A DNA stretch of 64,000 nt from Limnohabitans sp. TEGF004 (GCF_027924965.1 NZ_AP027056.1:434001-498000), one strand, 5' to 3'. Positions 43,362 through 53,074 are shown, counted from the stretch's first letter. Numbers and translations are program-made. Notes: generated from the letters alone by a model not told the origin.

Positions 43362-44987
43362 TTATGCCGCTTGGACTGCAAAGCTCCGTGCGCTGCTCAG
43401 CGGCCAATCGCTGAACACCGCAGGCAATGCGCTCACATCATTTTTCAGCAAGGCGTCGGGTGCGATGGTGTCTACCAGGTCAGACAAATGCAGTGTTTGC
43501 GTTTCGCTCACCCGGCGCATGATGTGGCGCGGTGTGAAGTCATGCGGCGTTTGCAAGCCGGAGGCTTCCATCAGCTCTTGCAGGGCTTCCAGTGTGTGTG
43601 CATGGAAGTTGTGCACGCGTTCTGCTTTGCTGGGCACGACCAACGCCATTTGACGTGTGGGGTCTTGCGTGGTGACGCCCGTGGGGCAGTTGCCGCTGTG
43701 ACAGGTTTGTGCCTGGATGCAACCTAGGGCAAACATAAAACCGCGTGCGCTGTTGCACCAATCAGCACCCAGTGCCAAAGTGCGTGCCATGTCAAAGGCG
43801 CTCACGATTTTTCCGCTGGCACCGACGCGAATGGCATCACGCAAACCTGCGCCGACCAAGGTGTTGTGCACCAAACGCAGCGCTTCTTGCAAGGGCATGC
43901 CCATGTGGTCTGAGAACTCAAGCGGCGCGGCGCCTGTGCCACCTTCGGCGCCATCGACCACGATGAAGTCGGGCTGGATGCCGGTTTCTAGCATGGCTTT
44001 GACAATCGCAAACCATTCCCAGGGGTGACCGATACAGAGCTTGAAGCCCACGGGCTTGCCTTCGCTCAAGGTACGCAGCTGTTGGATGAAGGCCATCAAT
44101 TCCAAGGGGGTGGTGAAACTGCTGTGGGTGGCGGGAGACACGCAGTCTTGGCCCACCATCACGCCGCGTGCTTCTGCGATTTCTTCTGTGACCTTGGGGC
44201 CGGGTAAAACGCCGCCATGCCCAGGTTTAGCGCCTTGGCTGAGTTTGATCTCCACCATCTTCACTTGCGGTGAGCGCACGTTCTCGGTGAAGTTCTCGGG
44301 GCTGAAATGCCCTTGCTCATCGCGGCAGCCAAAATAGCCAGAGCCGATTTCCCAAATCAAATCGCCGCCATTGACGCGGTGGTGACGCGAGATCGAGCCT
44401 TCACCCGTGTCGTGTGCAAAACCGCCCAGTTTGGCGCCTAAGTTCAAGGCTTGGATGGCATTGGCGCTCAGAGCGCCAAAGCTCATGGCCGAGACGTTGA
44501 ACAGGCTGATGTCGTAGGGCTGTGTGCAATCTTTGCCACCGATTTTCACGCGGAAGTCGTGACCGGATAGCTTGGTGGGGGCGATGGAGTGGTTGATCCA
44601 TTCATAGCCGATGGCACGCACGTCCAGTTGTGTGCCGAAAGGTCGTTTGTCAGAAGCGCCCTTGGCCCGTGAGTAGACCAAGGTGCGTTGAGCTCGTGAG
44701 AAAGGCGAAGCCTCGGTTTCTGACTCTAAAAAGTATTGGCGAATTTCAGGTCGGATGGTTTCGAGCATGAAGCGCAAATGCCCAAGGATGGGGTAGTTGC
44801 GCAAGATCGCATGGTGCGATTGCTGCAAGTCGTACAGGCCGATGACGCTGAGACATAAAAACAGCGCGGGCCACCAACCACTCAGCCCCATCACAGCTGC
44901 ACCAAGCAGTGTGAAGATCAGTAAAACCACCGAGGCCATGAACGCTGTGTAGCGCACTGGATAAATCTGATTGAGTTTGTCCAGCAT
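43362..44987 (-). CDS. FMN-binding glutamate synthase family protein (membrane-anchored)
   Basis: A 541-residue protein with two N-terminal membrane helices (about 14-60), then the FMN-binding TIM-barrel of the glutamate synthase central/FMN domain: FNVSAMSFGALSANAIQALN, GEGSISRHHR, KPGHGGVLPGPKV, VDGAEGGTGAAP. Cysteines in CIQAQTCHSGNCPTG match the 3Fe-4S ligands. It lacks the glutaminase domain of GltB, so it is a stand-alone relative; its substrate is not clear. Monocistronic, ending at the bidirectional terminator. Confidence 0.85.
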   Translation of the reverse strand: MLDKLNQIYPVRYTAFMASVVLLIFTLLGAAVMGLSGWWPALFLCLSVIGLYDLQQSHHAILRNYPILGHLRFMLETIRPEIRQYFLESETEASPFSRAQRTLVYSRAKGASDKRPFGTQLDVRAIGYEWINHSIAPTKLSGHDFRVKIGGKDCTQPYDISLFNVSAMSFGALSANAIQALNLGAKLGGFAHDTGEGSISRHHRVNGGDLIWEIGSGYFGCRDEQGHFSPENFTENVRSPQVKMVEIKLSQGAKPGHGGVLPGPKVTEEIAEARGVMVGQDCVSPATHSSFTTPLELMAFIQQLRTLSEGKPVGFKLCIGHPWEWFAIVKAMLETGIQPDFIVVDGAEGGTGAAPLEFSDHMGMPLQEALRLVHNTLVGAGLRDAIRVGASGKIVSAFDMARTLALGADWCNSARGFMFALGCIQAQTCHSGNCPTGVTTQDPTRQMALVVPSKAERVHNFHAHTLEALQELMEASGLQTPHDFTPRHIMRRVSETQTLHLSDLVDTIAPDALLKNDVSALPAVFSDWPLSSARSFAVQAA

Positions 44988-45016
44988 GCGAGGCGCTCCT
45001 TTGGCTTGGATGGTGT

Positions 45017-45544
45017 TTATCGTTTGTGGGTCAGCTTGGCTGCGAGTTTGGATTGCGCTAAAGCCGAGACTTCGGCGCGTAAGCGCGCGGAGGACAGTTG
45101 TTGGTCTGCCGCATGCTGCACATCTGCGAGGTGCGACAAGATCGTGCCGCGCAAATCGAGCAAATCTTGATCCAGCTTTTGTAAGCGCTCTTGCAACTCG
45201 CGTTGCAAAGCCATGCGCTGGGTGAGCAAATTCACTTCAGCCGCGATGGTGCGCCATGTTTGTGTCAGTTCGTCGCTAGGAGGCACACGCAATTGCTCAA
45301 ACAACTCATGGATGAGTGGGTCGAACATGGGTGATGCGTTGTCGCTGGCCTCAGGGGTTTCCGTCAACGTGGGCACGTTTTCTGGTGCTGCAGCGTGTTG
45401 TGACTGAGGCTTGTACGAAGGCTGTGCAGGTGCCGATGCTTGCTGCGTGTGGGATTGCAAGATTGAATTGACTTGCCCCCACCCGTCTTCAGGCGTGTAT
45501 TGCTTGAGTCCTTTGAAGGACAAGAATTGCGGTTCGGTGCTCAT
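45017..45544 (-). CDS. Hypothetical partner of the ParA-like ATPase
   Basis: A 175-residue protein, not recognised. The first ~75 residues are Pro/Gln/Ala-rich. The C-terminal ~90 are helical and coiled (LTQRMALQRELQERLQKLDQDL). Its ATG overlaps the stop of the ParA-like gene (ATGA), so the two proteins are probably made together and may interact, for example as an adaptor that places the ATPase. Confidence 0.6.
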   Translation of the reverse strand: MSTEPQFLSFKGLKQYTPEDGWGQVNSILQSHTQQASAPAQPSYKPQSQHAAAPENVPTLTETPEASDNASPMFDPLIHELFEQLRVPPSDELTQTWRTIAAEVNLLTQRMALQRELQERLQKLDQDLLDLRGTILSHLADVQHAADQQLSSARLRAEVSALAQSKLAAKLTHKR

Positions 45545-46500
45545 TTACTCATCACGCCCATAGACATGCGTTTGAGGAACTGGGGAATGCCCATGGACGC
45601 AATTTGTGTGGACGGCGGTGTCCCCGCATGTGGTGCGGATTTGTTGGCCATGTCTTCTGGTCGAACTTTTTGCATGCGGTGGCGCCCCAAGATGGAATAT
45701 TGACTTGACAGCGTAGCCGAGTTCGCCAACGCGTTGTTGCGTCTCACTCCCGCAGCGGCTGCGTTTGGCATACCTGCCGTGCGAGGTGTGGGGGTGGTGA
45801 TGCGTGAGTTGTTGGTTTGACGCATGCCTTGGGCAGATTCGCGCATTTCGCGAGCTGCACACACAGACTTACCAAATTCATTGAAGGAGGCGCCACAAGC
45901 ATCTTGCAAGTCCATCAAATAGCCGCGTTCAAACATTTCGCGGGCCGATTGGGCTTCCAGCACAGGCGGTGCAAGCATGAAGCTGACAGGGAAGCGTTGC
46001 TTAGAGAACACATCACTTTGCAGTTGTTCGGGTTGCACACGTGTGGGGCACACCAACAGTGTGGGGGGCGTGTGAATGGCAGAGTCAAACACCCAGCGGT
46101 GGCGACTCAGGAAGCCAGCGGTGGCGGCCATTTCAATTTCAGACACGGACGTGGGCACGATGACCAAGTCGTATTCAAACATCAGCTCGCCTGCGATGGA
46201 GTCGGTCCACGTCAGGTCACAAATGACCACTTCAGAGCTGCTGGCGGCGCGGCGCAAGTGCAGACGCGCATCCAAGATCGGACGGTTGCCGCCTTGGTCC
46301 AAAGGCAAGACATGGTGTTGTACCACCACACCAATATTGGGTGCGCGTGTTAACCAAGTGCTGGAGGAACCGTGGGTGTCAAAGTCAATCAAGGTGACCG
46401 TTTGGCCTTGGCGACGCAAGTAAGCGGCTAAGTTGGCTGAAACGGTGCTTTTTCCGACGCCACCTTTTTGACTGGTGACCAAAATTTTGAATGTTGACAT
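45541..46500 (-). CDS. ParA/MinD-like ATPase
   Basis: A 319-residue P-loop ATPase. The deviant Walker A KGGVGKST lies at residues about 11-18, followed by LIDFDTHGSS (switch region) and VVICDLTWTDS. It resembles ParA-type positioning proteins, and its C-terminal ~100 residues are Ala/Asn/Thr-rich and not part of the fold. The ATG at 46500 is chosen over an earlier in-frame codon because it yields the canonical MSTFKILVTSQKGG start. No parB is visible beside it; the partner is the overlapping downstream coiled-coil gene. The cargo is unknown; chemoreceptors or flagella are possible. Confidence 0.75.
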   Translation of the reverse strand: MSTFKILVTSQKGGVGKSTVSANLAAYLRRQGQTVTLIDFDTHGSSSTWLTRAPNIGVVVQHHVLPLDQGGNRPILDARLHLRRAASSSEVVICDLTWTDSIAGELMFEYDLVIVPTSVSEIEMAATAGFLSRHRWVFDSAIHTPPTLLVCPTRVQPEQLQSDVFSKQRFPVSFMLAPPVLEAQSAREMFERGYLMDLQDACGASFNEFGKSVCAAREMRESAQGMRQTNNSRITTPTPRTAGMPNAAAAGVRRNNALANSATLSSQYSILGRHRMQKVRPEDMANKSAPHAGTPPSTQIASMGIPQFLKRMSMGVMSK

Positions 46501-46802
46501 CTTTTTATCCTTCGCATGGAGGCCATGCTGCATTTGAGAAGCGCCCGAAATTTCTAGCGGGGAATGGAATTTACATGGGCCTCGCTCAGCCAGTCAATGT
46601 GCCGTTTTACCCGCAAATAGAGGCTGAAACGGCTTTTGCCTGCCTAATTGAATACTTTTAGATACATAGATATATTTAAAAGAATCAATATTAACAATAT
46701 TTCCTATGTTGTTGATTTTTAAAAGAATTTTAAGAAGTGTCAAAAAAAACAACACTTCGATCCAAAAAAGTCATCCGTTAAAATTGTGGGGTTAATTTAA
46801 AA
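46501..46802. other. AT-rich divergent intergenic region
   Basis: About 300 bp between the ParA-like gene and pal. No gene is visible. From about 46640 on it is strongly AT-rich and should contain the pal promoter. I cannot fix a -35/-10 pair with confidence. Confidence 0.6.
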
Positions 46803-47303
46803 ATGAAAGCTCTCATGTCCAAACGCCTTTTTGCCCTTCTTTCTATCGTGTCAGTCGCCTTGTTGTCGGCTTGCAGCTCTACCAAGTTGGACAACGTGTC
46901 AGATGCCAAAGCATCTTCCGCTGTCGCTTCTGTGGCTGCTGATCACTTGAACCCCAACAGCCTGATTTCTAAAGAGCGCAGCGTGTACTTTGACTTCGAC
47001 AAGTTCGACATCAAAGCCAACCAAGCTGCAGTGGTTGAGCGTCAGGGTAAATACTTGGCTGCTAATCCAGCGTTGAAAATTCGTGCCGAAGGCAATGCCG
47101 ACGAGCGCGGTGGCCGCGAGTACAACTTGGCTTTGGGCCAAAAGCGTGCTGAAGCTGTGGTGCGTGGCTTGAAAGCTTACGGCGTGAAAGACGGTCAAGT
47201 TGAACCCGTCAGCTTCGGTAGCGAAAAGCCTTTGGCCGCAGGCCATGACGAAGCCGCTTGGGCACAAAACCGCCGCGTTGACTTGGCTTACCCAAGCAAG
47301 TAA
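46803..47303 (+). CDS. pal: Peptidoglycan-associated lipoprotein Pal
   Basis: A 166-residue outer-membrane lipoprotein with a lipobox LSAC whose lipidated Cys is residue 24. The OmpA-like domain binds peptidoglycan (VYFDFDKFDIKANQ, NADERGGREYNLALGQKRAEAV). In the Tol-Pal system it links outer membrane to wall during division. Unusually, no tolB is upstream here; the gene stands alone behind an AT-rich promoter. Confidence 0.9.
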   Translation: MKALMSKRLFALLSIVSVALLSACSSTKLDNVSDAKASSAVASVAADHLNPNSLISKERSVYFDFDKFDIKANQAAVVERQGKYLAANPALKIRAEGNADERGGREYNLALGQKRAEAVVRGLKAYGVKDGQVEPVSFGSEKPLAAGHDEAAWAQNRRVDLAYPSK

Positions 47304-47327
47304 TTCGTTGATTCATCGCTGAGGTTC

Positions 47328-48218
47328 ATGCAACTCAACAGCGAAGTCATCACAACACCACCGCGGGCTTCGGCCACGGTGGTGTTGTTACGTGATGACC
47401 CCGAAAAAGGCCTTGAAGTCTTTTTGTTGCGCCGCCACATGGCCTCGGCTGTGTTGGGTGGCGCTTATGTTTTTCCGGGTGGCAAATTAGATGACGCCGA
47501 TTGCGCGCCTGATTTGCATGCCCATCTCGATGTCTCACCGCAAGCGCTGCACAGTGCCTTGGGTGAGCCCGAGTTACCCGAACACACCGCCGCTGGTTTG
47601 TATGTGGCGGCGGTCAGGGAAGTGCTGGAAGAGTGCGGCGTGTTGTACGCCCGCTTGCATGGCTCTTTGGCGCATGATGCTGCGCAACGCCAGCAATGGC
47701 AACAAGCGCTTCATGGTGGCCAATCCTTTGGCGAGGTGTTGCAACGTGCAGGTTTGCGTGTGGACACGCAGCACTTGGCACCGTGGTCACGCTGGATCAC
47801 GCCTGTGCAACCTTCTGTGACCAACAAACGTTTTGACACCCGTTTCTTCATGGCGGTGTTGCCTTCAGGGCAGCATCCGATTCATGACAACATCGAAGCC
47901 ATCGACAGCGTGTGGCTCAGCCCGCGCGAGGCTTTGGACCGCTATTGGGCAGGCGGCTTGCCGCTGGCGCCACCGCAAATCATGACCTTGGTGTCTTTGC
48001 TGTCACACACCTGTACGGCCAGTGTGTTGAACTGTGCCAAACAACAAACACCACCGGTGATCTTGCCCGAGCCGTTTGATGACGAGGGTGTGCGTACCCT
48101 GTGCTATCCCGGTGATGTGCGTCATTCGGTGACGCAGCGTGCCATGCGCGGGCCGACACGTTTGCGTTTTGTGGCGGGCCGTTTTGAGCCCGCTGGTGGT
48201 TTTGAGGAATTTCTATGA
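47328..48218 (+). CDS. Nudix hydrolase, NUDT19-like
   Basis: A 296-residue Nudix hydrolase, larger than the usual 130-200. The Nudix box is split: GGKLDD (51-56) and REVLEECGVLY (97-107) are separated by about 45 residues, the arrangement of NUDT19-like CoA/nucleotide hydrolases. The catalytic E in REVLEECG is present. The substrate is likely CoA, acyl-CoA or a nucleoside diphosphate derivative (family knowledge). Its stop overlaps the next ATG by 4 bp (ATGA), joining it to the fabI/maoC-pta/ackA group. Confidence 0.85.
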   Translation: MQLNSEVITTPPRASATVVLLRDDPEKGLEVFLLRRHMASAVLGGAYVFPGGKLDDADCAPDLHAHLDVSPQALHSALGEPELPEHTAAGLYVAAVREVLEECGVLYARLHGSLAHDAAQRQQWQQALHGGQSFGEVLQRAGLRVDTQHLAPWSRWITPVQPSVTNKRFDTRFFMAVLPSGQHPIHDNIEAIDSVWLSPREALDRYWAGGLPLAPPQIMTLVSLLSHTCTASVLNCAKQQTPPVILPEPFDDEGVRTLCYPGDVRHSVTQRAMRGPTRLRFVAGRFEPAGGFEEFL

Positions 48219-48991
48219 ACACGATGTCTGCCTTTGATCTCAAAGGCAAAAAAGGTTTGGTGCTGGGCTTGGCCAACGAGCACAGCATTGCATGGGGTTG
48301 CGCGCGTCAAGCGCAGGCCATGGGAGCTGAGGTGGTGGTGTCGTGTTTGAACGACAAGGCGCGTCCGTTTGTCGAGCCACTGACACAGCCCTTGGGTATG
48401 GACTTGCAAACCTGCAACATCGAAACGCCTGAAGAGCTAGAAAAATTGGTGGCTTATGCCGCAGCCAAACTAGGGCGTTTGGACTTTGTGATTCACTCCA
48501 TCGCTTGGGCGCCGTTGGCCGATTTGCATGGCCGTGTGATTGACAGCTCCAGCGTTGGCTTTGCACGTGCCATGGAGGTGTCGTGCCACTCGTTTGCCAC
48601 GCTTGCGAAGTTGTGCGCGCCGCACATGACACAAGGCGGCAGCATGGTCACCATGTCTTATTTGGGTGCTGACGAAGCCGTGCCGCACTACGGTTTGATG
48701 GGGCCGGTGAAGGCCGCACTCGAATCGTTGGTGCGCTACATGGCGTTGGAGTTGGGGCTGCAAGGCGTGCGTGTGTATGCCGTGTCGCCTGGGCCCATCC
48801 TCACGCGCGCCGCGTCTGGCATTGAAGCCTTTGACACGCTCATGCAAAACAACATTGCCAAAGCGCCGCTGGGTCGCTTGGTGACGCTGGAAGAAATTGC
48901 CAACCTCAGCACCTTCTTGTGCACCGATGCCGCCAGCGGCATGACAGGCCAAACCATTTATGTAGATGCCGGCAGCCATGCCGTGAATTGA
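48215..48991 (+). CDS. fabI: Enoyl-[acyl-carrier-protein] reductase (NADH), FabI type
   Basis: A 258-residue SDR enzyme for the last step of each fatty-acid elongation cycle. The FabI nucleotide motif GLANEHSIAWG (18-28) and the catalytic Tyr-x10-Tyr-x6-Lys arrangement (Y149, Y159, K166) are intact, matching the classical FabI spacing. The next gene starts 8 bp later. As it sits beside an acetyl-phosphate pathway rather than with fatty-acid genes, it may be a second copy used for enoyl-CoA or hydroxyalkanoate metabolism (inference). Confidence 0.85.
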   Translation: MNTMSAFDLKGKKGLVLGLANEHSIAWGCARQAQAMGAEVVVSCLNDKARPFVEPLTQPLGMDLQTCNIETPEELEKLVAYAAAKLGRLDFVIHSIAWAPLADLHGRVIDSSSVGFARAMEVSCHSFATLAKLCAPHMTQGGSMVTMSYLGADEAVPHYGLMGPVKAALESLVRYMALELGLQGVRVYAVSPGPILTRAASGIEAFDTLMQNNIAKAPLGRLVTLEEIANLSTFLCTDAASGMTGQTIYVDAGSHAVN

Positions 48992-48999
48992 AGACCCCC

Positions 49000-50427
49000 A
49001 TGAACGACATCCTTGACACCACCAACGACCCCACGAACGAGTGGCTGGAAAACTACCCCTACGACAGCATCGTGGTGGGGCAAGCGGCGCGCTTGGTGCG
49101 TACGCTGACCTTGGCAGATATCCAGGCTTTCGCCGCCGTCTCCGGTGACACCAACCCCGCGCACTTAGACCCCACGTATGCCAACGCCACGTTGTTTCAT
49201 GGCGTGATTGGTCATGGCATGTGGGGTGGCTCGTTGATCAGCACCGTGTTAGGTACAGTATTTCCAGGCCCTGGCACGATTTACTTAGAGCAAAACTTGC
49301 ACTTCAGCCGTCCTGTGCGAATTGGTGACACGCTCAACGTGACCGTCACTTGTACAGCCAAACAAGACGATAAAAAGACCATTGAACTGGACTGCTTGTT
49401 GGTCAACCAAAAAGGCGAACGCGTGCTCTACGGCGTAGCCAAAGTGATGGCGCCCACCGAGAAGCTGCGCATGCCGCGCATCCACGCGCCGCATATCAGC
49501 CTGTTTGACCCCGAGCAACGCCATGCCAATTTGCTGGCACTGGGCGCACACCTAGAGCCCGTGCGTTGCGGTGTGGTGCACCCGTGCGATGCCGATTCTC
49601 TGCAAGGCGCGATGGACGCGCACCATGCAGGCCTCATCCAAGCGGTGCTGATTGCGCCCGAGAAAAAACTGCGCGCCGTGGCCGCAGAAGCTGGCATTGA
49701 TTTGACGGGCATCGAAGTGATTGACGTGGCACACAGCCACGATGCCGCTGACGTGGCTGCGCAAATGGCTGCTGACAAAAAACTAGAAGCCTTGATGAAA
49801 GGCAGCTTGCACACCGATGAGTTGATTCACGCCGTGGTGTCGCAAAAGGGTTTGCGCACAGGCCGACGCATGTCACACGTGTTTCGCTTTGAAGCGCCCA
49901 TGTACCCCAAGCCGCTGTACATCACCGATGCCGCGCTCAACATCGCGCCCAACTTGGCCGAGAAAGCCGACATCGTGCAAAACGCGATTTTGTTTGCGCA
50001 AATCATGGGCGTGGCCGTACCGAAGGTGGCCATTCTCTCGGCGGTGGAAACGGTCAATCCCAACATTCCATCCACCCTCGACGCCGCTGCCTTGTGCAAG
50101 ATGGCCGACCGTGGGCAAATCAAAGGTGGCTTGCTCGATGGCCCTCTCGCGTTTGACAACGCGGTGTCTAGCCACGCCGCTGAGATCAAACACATTGCCT
50201 CTGCCGTGGCAGGCCAAGCCGATATTTTGGTGGCGCCTGATTTGGAGTCGGGCAACATGATGGCCAAACAGCTCGAGTATTTGGCTGGCGCTTCGGGTTC
50301 TGGCGTGGTGCTCGGGGCACGCGTGCCGATTGCACTCACCAGCCGTGCTGACACCGCCACCACACGCAGCGCTTCGGCCTTGTTGGCCAAGCTCATTGCC
50401 CACCACTACCGCACGCATCCCGCATGA
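49000..50427 (+). CDS. Bifunctional MaoC-like hydratase / phosphate acetyltransferase
   Basis: A 475-residue fusion. Residues about 20-150 are a MaoC hot-dog domain (FAAVSGDTNPAHLDPTYA, GVIGHGMWGGSLIS), with Asp and His of the hydratase motif. Residues about 165-475 are a phosphotransacetylase/phosphotransbutyrylase domain. The ATG at 49000 is preferred over an upstream in-frame start that would lie inside fabI. Fusions of this type are known in Burkholderiales. It could make acyl-phosphate for the acetate kinase that overlaps it by 4 bp (ATGA). Confidence 0.85.
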   Translation: MNDILDTTNDPTNEWLENYPYDSIVVGQAARLVRTLTLADIQAFAAVSGDTNPAHLDPTYANATLFHGVIGHGMWGGSLISTVLGTVFPGPGTIYLEQNLHFSRPVRIGDTLNVTVTCTAKQDDKKTIELDCLLVNQKGERVLYGVAKVMAPTEKLRMPRIHAPHISLFDPEQRHANLLALGAHLEPVRCGVVHPCDADSLQGAMDAHHAGLIQAVLIAPEKKLRAVAAEAGIDLTGIEVIDVAHSHDAADVAAQMAADKKLEALMKGSLHTDELIHAVVSQKGLRTGRRMSHVFRFEAPMYPKPLYITDAALNIAPNLAEKADIVQNAILFAQIMGVAVPKVAILSAVETVNPNIPSTLDAAALCKMADRGQIKGGLLDGPLAFDNAVSSHAAEIKHIASAVAGQADILVAPDLESGNMMAKQLEYLAGASGSGVVLGARVPIALTSRADTATTRSASALLAKLIAHHYRTHPA

Positions 50428-51608
50428 GCATCCTGTCTGTCAACGCGGGCTCGTCTAGCCTCAAGTTTGCGCTGTACCCCATTGAAGGGGCAGGCATTGG
50501 TGAAGCAGAAGTCACGGGCAATATCGAAGGCTTAGAGCCTTCGGGCGAGCCACGCATCTGCATGGCGATTCAGGGCCAAGGCAAAGAGATCACGGATGTG
50601 TGTGTCATGTCCGACCAAGAGCCCTTTGAGGCTGCATTGGAAGCGCTTGACAGTTTGCTGGCGTTGCGTTTTTCGCATTTGCGCGTGCAAGCCATTGCGC
50701 ACCGTGTGGTGCATGGCGGTGCGTTCTACAGCAGCAGCGTGCGTGTCACGCCTGAGGTGATGGCGCAACTCGCCACGCTCAATGCCCTCGCACCTTTGCA
50801 CCAGCCGCACAATTTGGCGGGCATCAGCGCGTTTGCTGAGTCGTTCCCCGATGTGCCGCAAGTGGCGTGTTTTGACACCGCGTTTCATCGCACCTTGTCA
50901 CCTCTTGAAACCACTTTTGCGATTGACAAAAAACTCACCGAACAAGGTGTGCGTCGCTATGGCTTTCATGGACTGTCGTACCAATACGTGAGCCAAGTGT
51001 TGCAGCGCGAGGTGCCGCGCTCGGCTGGCCGCGTGGTCATGGCCCACTTAGGTAATGGTGCGAGTGTGTGTGCCACCACAGACCACCAAAGCCGCGCCAC
51101 CACCATGGGCTTCTCGGCCCTAGATGGCTTGATGATGGGCACGCGCAGTGGTGCGCTCGACCCTGGTGTTCTGCTGTACTTGATGGAGCAGGGTTGGGAC
51201 CACGACGCAATTCAAAAGCTGCTTTACAAACAAAGCGGCTTACTGGGCGTATCAGGCGAGAGCGCTGACATGCGCACTTTGCGAGCCTCTCAAACTGAAG
51301 CCGCACGCTTTGCCACTGATTTGTTTGCCCACCGTGTGGTGCGCGAAGTGGGCGCACTCAGTGCCTGCATTGGTGGCTTGGATGTGTTGGCCTTCACCGG
51401 CGGCATTGGCGAGCACGATGCCGTGCTGCGCCAACAAGTGGGCGATGCTTTGGCTTACCTCGGCGTGCAGGTGGATGCCGCACGCAATGCAAAGGCCACT
51501 GGCGACCATGCGGTTTCGATTCACGCCGACAATAGCGCCATCGAGGTGTGGGTGATCCCCACCGACGAAGGCCGTGTGGCCGCACAAGACGCTCTCGCGT
51601 TTTTATAA
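50424..51608 (+). CDS. ackA: Acetate kinase AckA
   Basis: A 394-residue kinase that interconverts acetyl phosphate and acetate plus ATP. The signatures NAGSSSLKFAL (6-16) and GFHGLSYQYVS (about 180-190), and the GGLDVLAFTGGIGEHD block near the C-terminus, are intact. Start overlaps the phosphotransacetylase stop. With the preceding gene it forms the Pta-AckA route. Confidence 0.95.
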   Translation: MSILSVNAGSSSLKFALYPIEGAGIGEAEVTGNIEGLEPSGEPRICMAIQGQGKEITDVCVMSDQEPFEAALEALDSLLALRFSHLRVQAIAHRVVHGGAFYSSSVRVTPEVMAQLATLNALAPLHQPHNLAGISAFAESFPDVPQVACFDTAFHRTLSPLETTFAIDKKLTEQGVRRYGFHGLSYQYVSQVLQREVPRSAGRVVMAHLGNGASVCATTDHQSRATTMGFSALDGLMMGTRSGALDPGVLLYLMEQGWDHDAIQKLLYKQSGLLGVSGESADMRTLRASQTEAARFATDLFAHRVVREVGALSACIGGLDVLAFTGGIGEHDAVLRQQVGDALAYLGVQVDAARNAKATGDHAVSIHADNSAIEVWVIPTDEGRVAAQDALAFL

Positions 51609-51629
51609 AAATAATTCTGAAAGCACGGC

Positions 51630-52100
51630 GTGAACATCAAAGACGCAATGAGCTGCTTCACCACCGGCGTGACCGTGGTAACTGCTCACACCCAGGGCCT
51701 TGACTGGGGCATGACTTGCAACTCCTTCAACACCGTGTCGCTGGACCCAGCCATGGTGCTTTGGAGCGTGCGTAAAACATCGGCTAGCCATGAGGCGTTT
51801 GTCACCGCTGGTGGCTACATGGTCAACGTGTTGGGCGCTCAGCAAAAAGACGTGGCGCTTAATTTTGCGCAAGGTACGCAAGCCGAACGCTTTGCAGACC
51901 AGCATTTGGTGCGCGGCGTGAACCAGCACCCACGCTTAGAAGGTGTGATCGCTTGGTTTGATTGCCGCATCGCGCAAGTGGTGTCAGCGGGTGACCATGA
52001 CATCTTGATTGGCGAAGTGCTTGACTTTGGCGTGCAAGCCGGCCATGGCTTGGCGTATGCGCAGCGCAGCTTTGGTGTGCTCGCACCCATGGAAGACTAA
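51630..52100 (+). CDS. Flavin reductase-like domain protein
   Basis: A 156-residue protein of the flavin-reductase-like (split-barrel FMN-binding) family. The motif FTTGVTVVTAH ... GMTCNSFNTVSLDPAMVLWSV is the FMN-binding signature. GTG start at 51630, with no strong ribosome site; 21 bp after ackA. Such proteins supply reduced flavin to oxygenases; the partner is not visible. Confidence 0.85.
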   Translation: MNIKDAMSCFTTGVTVVTAHTQGLDWGMTCNSFNTVSLDPAMVLWSVRKTSASHEAFVTAGGYMVNVLGAQQKDVALNFAQGTQAERFADQHLVRGVNQHPRLEGVIAWFDCRIAQVVSAGDHDILIGEVLDFGVQAGHGLAYAQRSFGVLAPMED

Positions 52101-52106
52101 GCCCCC

Positions 52107-53021
52107 ATGGACATGTATGTGGCTTGGGCCTTCGTCCTTGGGGTGATGTGTTCGGCCTCATTGCTGATCGGCTCTTTGATCGGCATTTATTTCAAGTTGC
52201 CTCAGCGCGTGGTGGGCTTGATGGCCGCTTTTGGTGCTGGCGCTTTGTTGTCGGCCTTGGCGATTGAGTTGGTCGCCCCGTCCATTGATGCTTTCATGCG
52301 TGCCACCTCAGCCGAGGTGCGTGCTGTGGAGGTGCGTAACTTTTTCCATTTGGTGGCCGGTGCCTTTGTGGGGGGCATTGTGTTTGTGCTGTTGGACTGG
52401 GTGTTGGTGGAGCATGGGGGTTACTTGCGTAAAACCGCATACCTCATTTCCAAAATCATGCATGAGCGGGCCCACTTGCCGCAGCATCACACACAGCCTT
52501 TGCCAACCGGCGAAGCACTAGAAAAGAAACACGCCTCTCATGACAATGCAGCCGTGGCTATTTGGTTGGGCAACTTGCTTGATGGGTTGCCTGAGAGTTT
52601 TGTGGTGGGCACGGTGCTCATGGCCACCGTCACGGTCAGCGTCCAGGCAGGGACGCCCATCGTGTTTTGGGATGTGTTGCCCTACACCTTGTTGGCTGGT
52701 TTGTTTTTGTCCAACTTGCCCGAGGCTTTGTCGAGTTCTGCGCAAATGCGCATGCAGGGTATGAGCGTGCAACGCATCCTCATCATGTGGCTGTCTTTGG
52801 TGTTGATGACCGGCATTGTCGCCGCGCTAGGCGCTGTGATGGGCGAGTGGGTGCCACACAATGCCATGGTGTTTATCGAAGGCTTGGCTGCAGGTGCCAT
52901 GCTCACCATGATTTGCGCAGCCATGCTGCCTGAAGCGACACACTTAGCGCCACCCAATTGGGTGGGTTTGGCCACCTTGAGTGGTTTCTTTGCAGCGCTG
53001 CTGTTCAAAGTGTTTGAGTAA
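52107..53021 (+). CDS. ZIP-family-like metal transporter
   Basis: A 304-residue polytopic membrane protein with about eight hydrophobic segments. The pattern IWLGNLLDGLPESFVVG and FLSNLPEALS, then EGLAAGAMLTMICAAMLPEA, recalls the H-x-x-P-E / E metal-site helices of ZIP transporters, although some His ligands are replaced by Asn, as in several bacterial relatives. A His/Lys-rich cytoplasmic loop lies at about 120-150. Substrate, likely Zn or Fe, is inferred. Confidence 0.75.
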   Translation: MDMYVAWAFVLGVMCSASLLIGSLIGIYFKLPQRVVGLMAAFGAGALLSALAIELVAPSIDAFMRATSAEVRAVEVRNFFHLVAGAFVGGIVFVLLDWVLVEHGGYLRKTAYLISKIMHERAHLPQHHTQPLPTGEALEKKHASHDNAAVAIWLGNLLDGLPESFVVGTVLMATVTVSVQAGTPIVFWDVLPYTLLAGLFLSNLPEALSSSAQMRMQGMSVQRILIMWLSLVLMTGIVAALGAVMGEWVPHNAMVFIEGLAAGAMLTMICAAMLPEATHLAPPNWVGLATLSGFFAALLFKVFE

Positions 53022-53074
53022 TGTTTGCTAAATTATTCATCGCTAATTTTCAGCCTAGACCATAGAATCTATCC

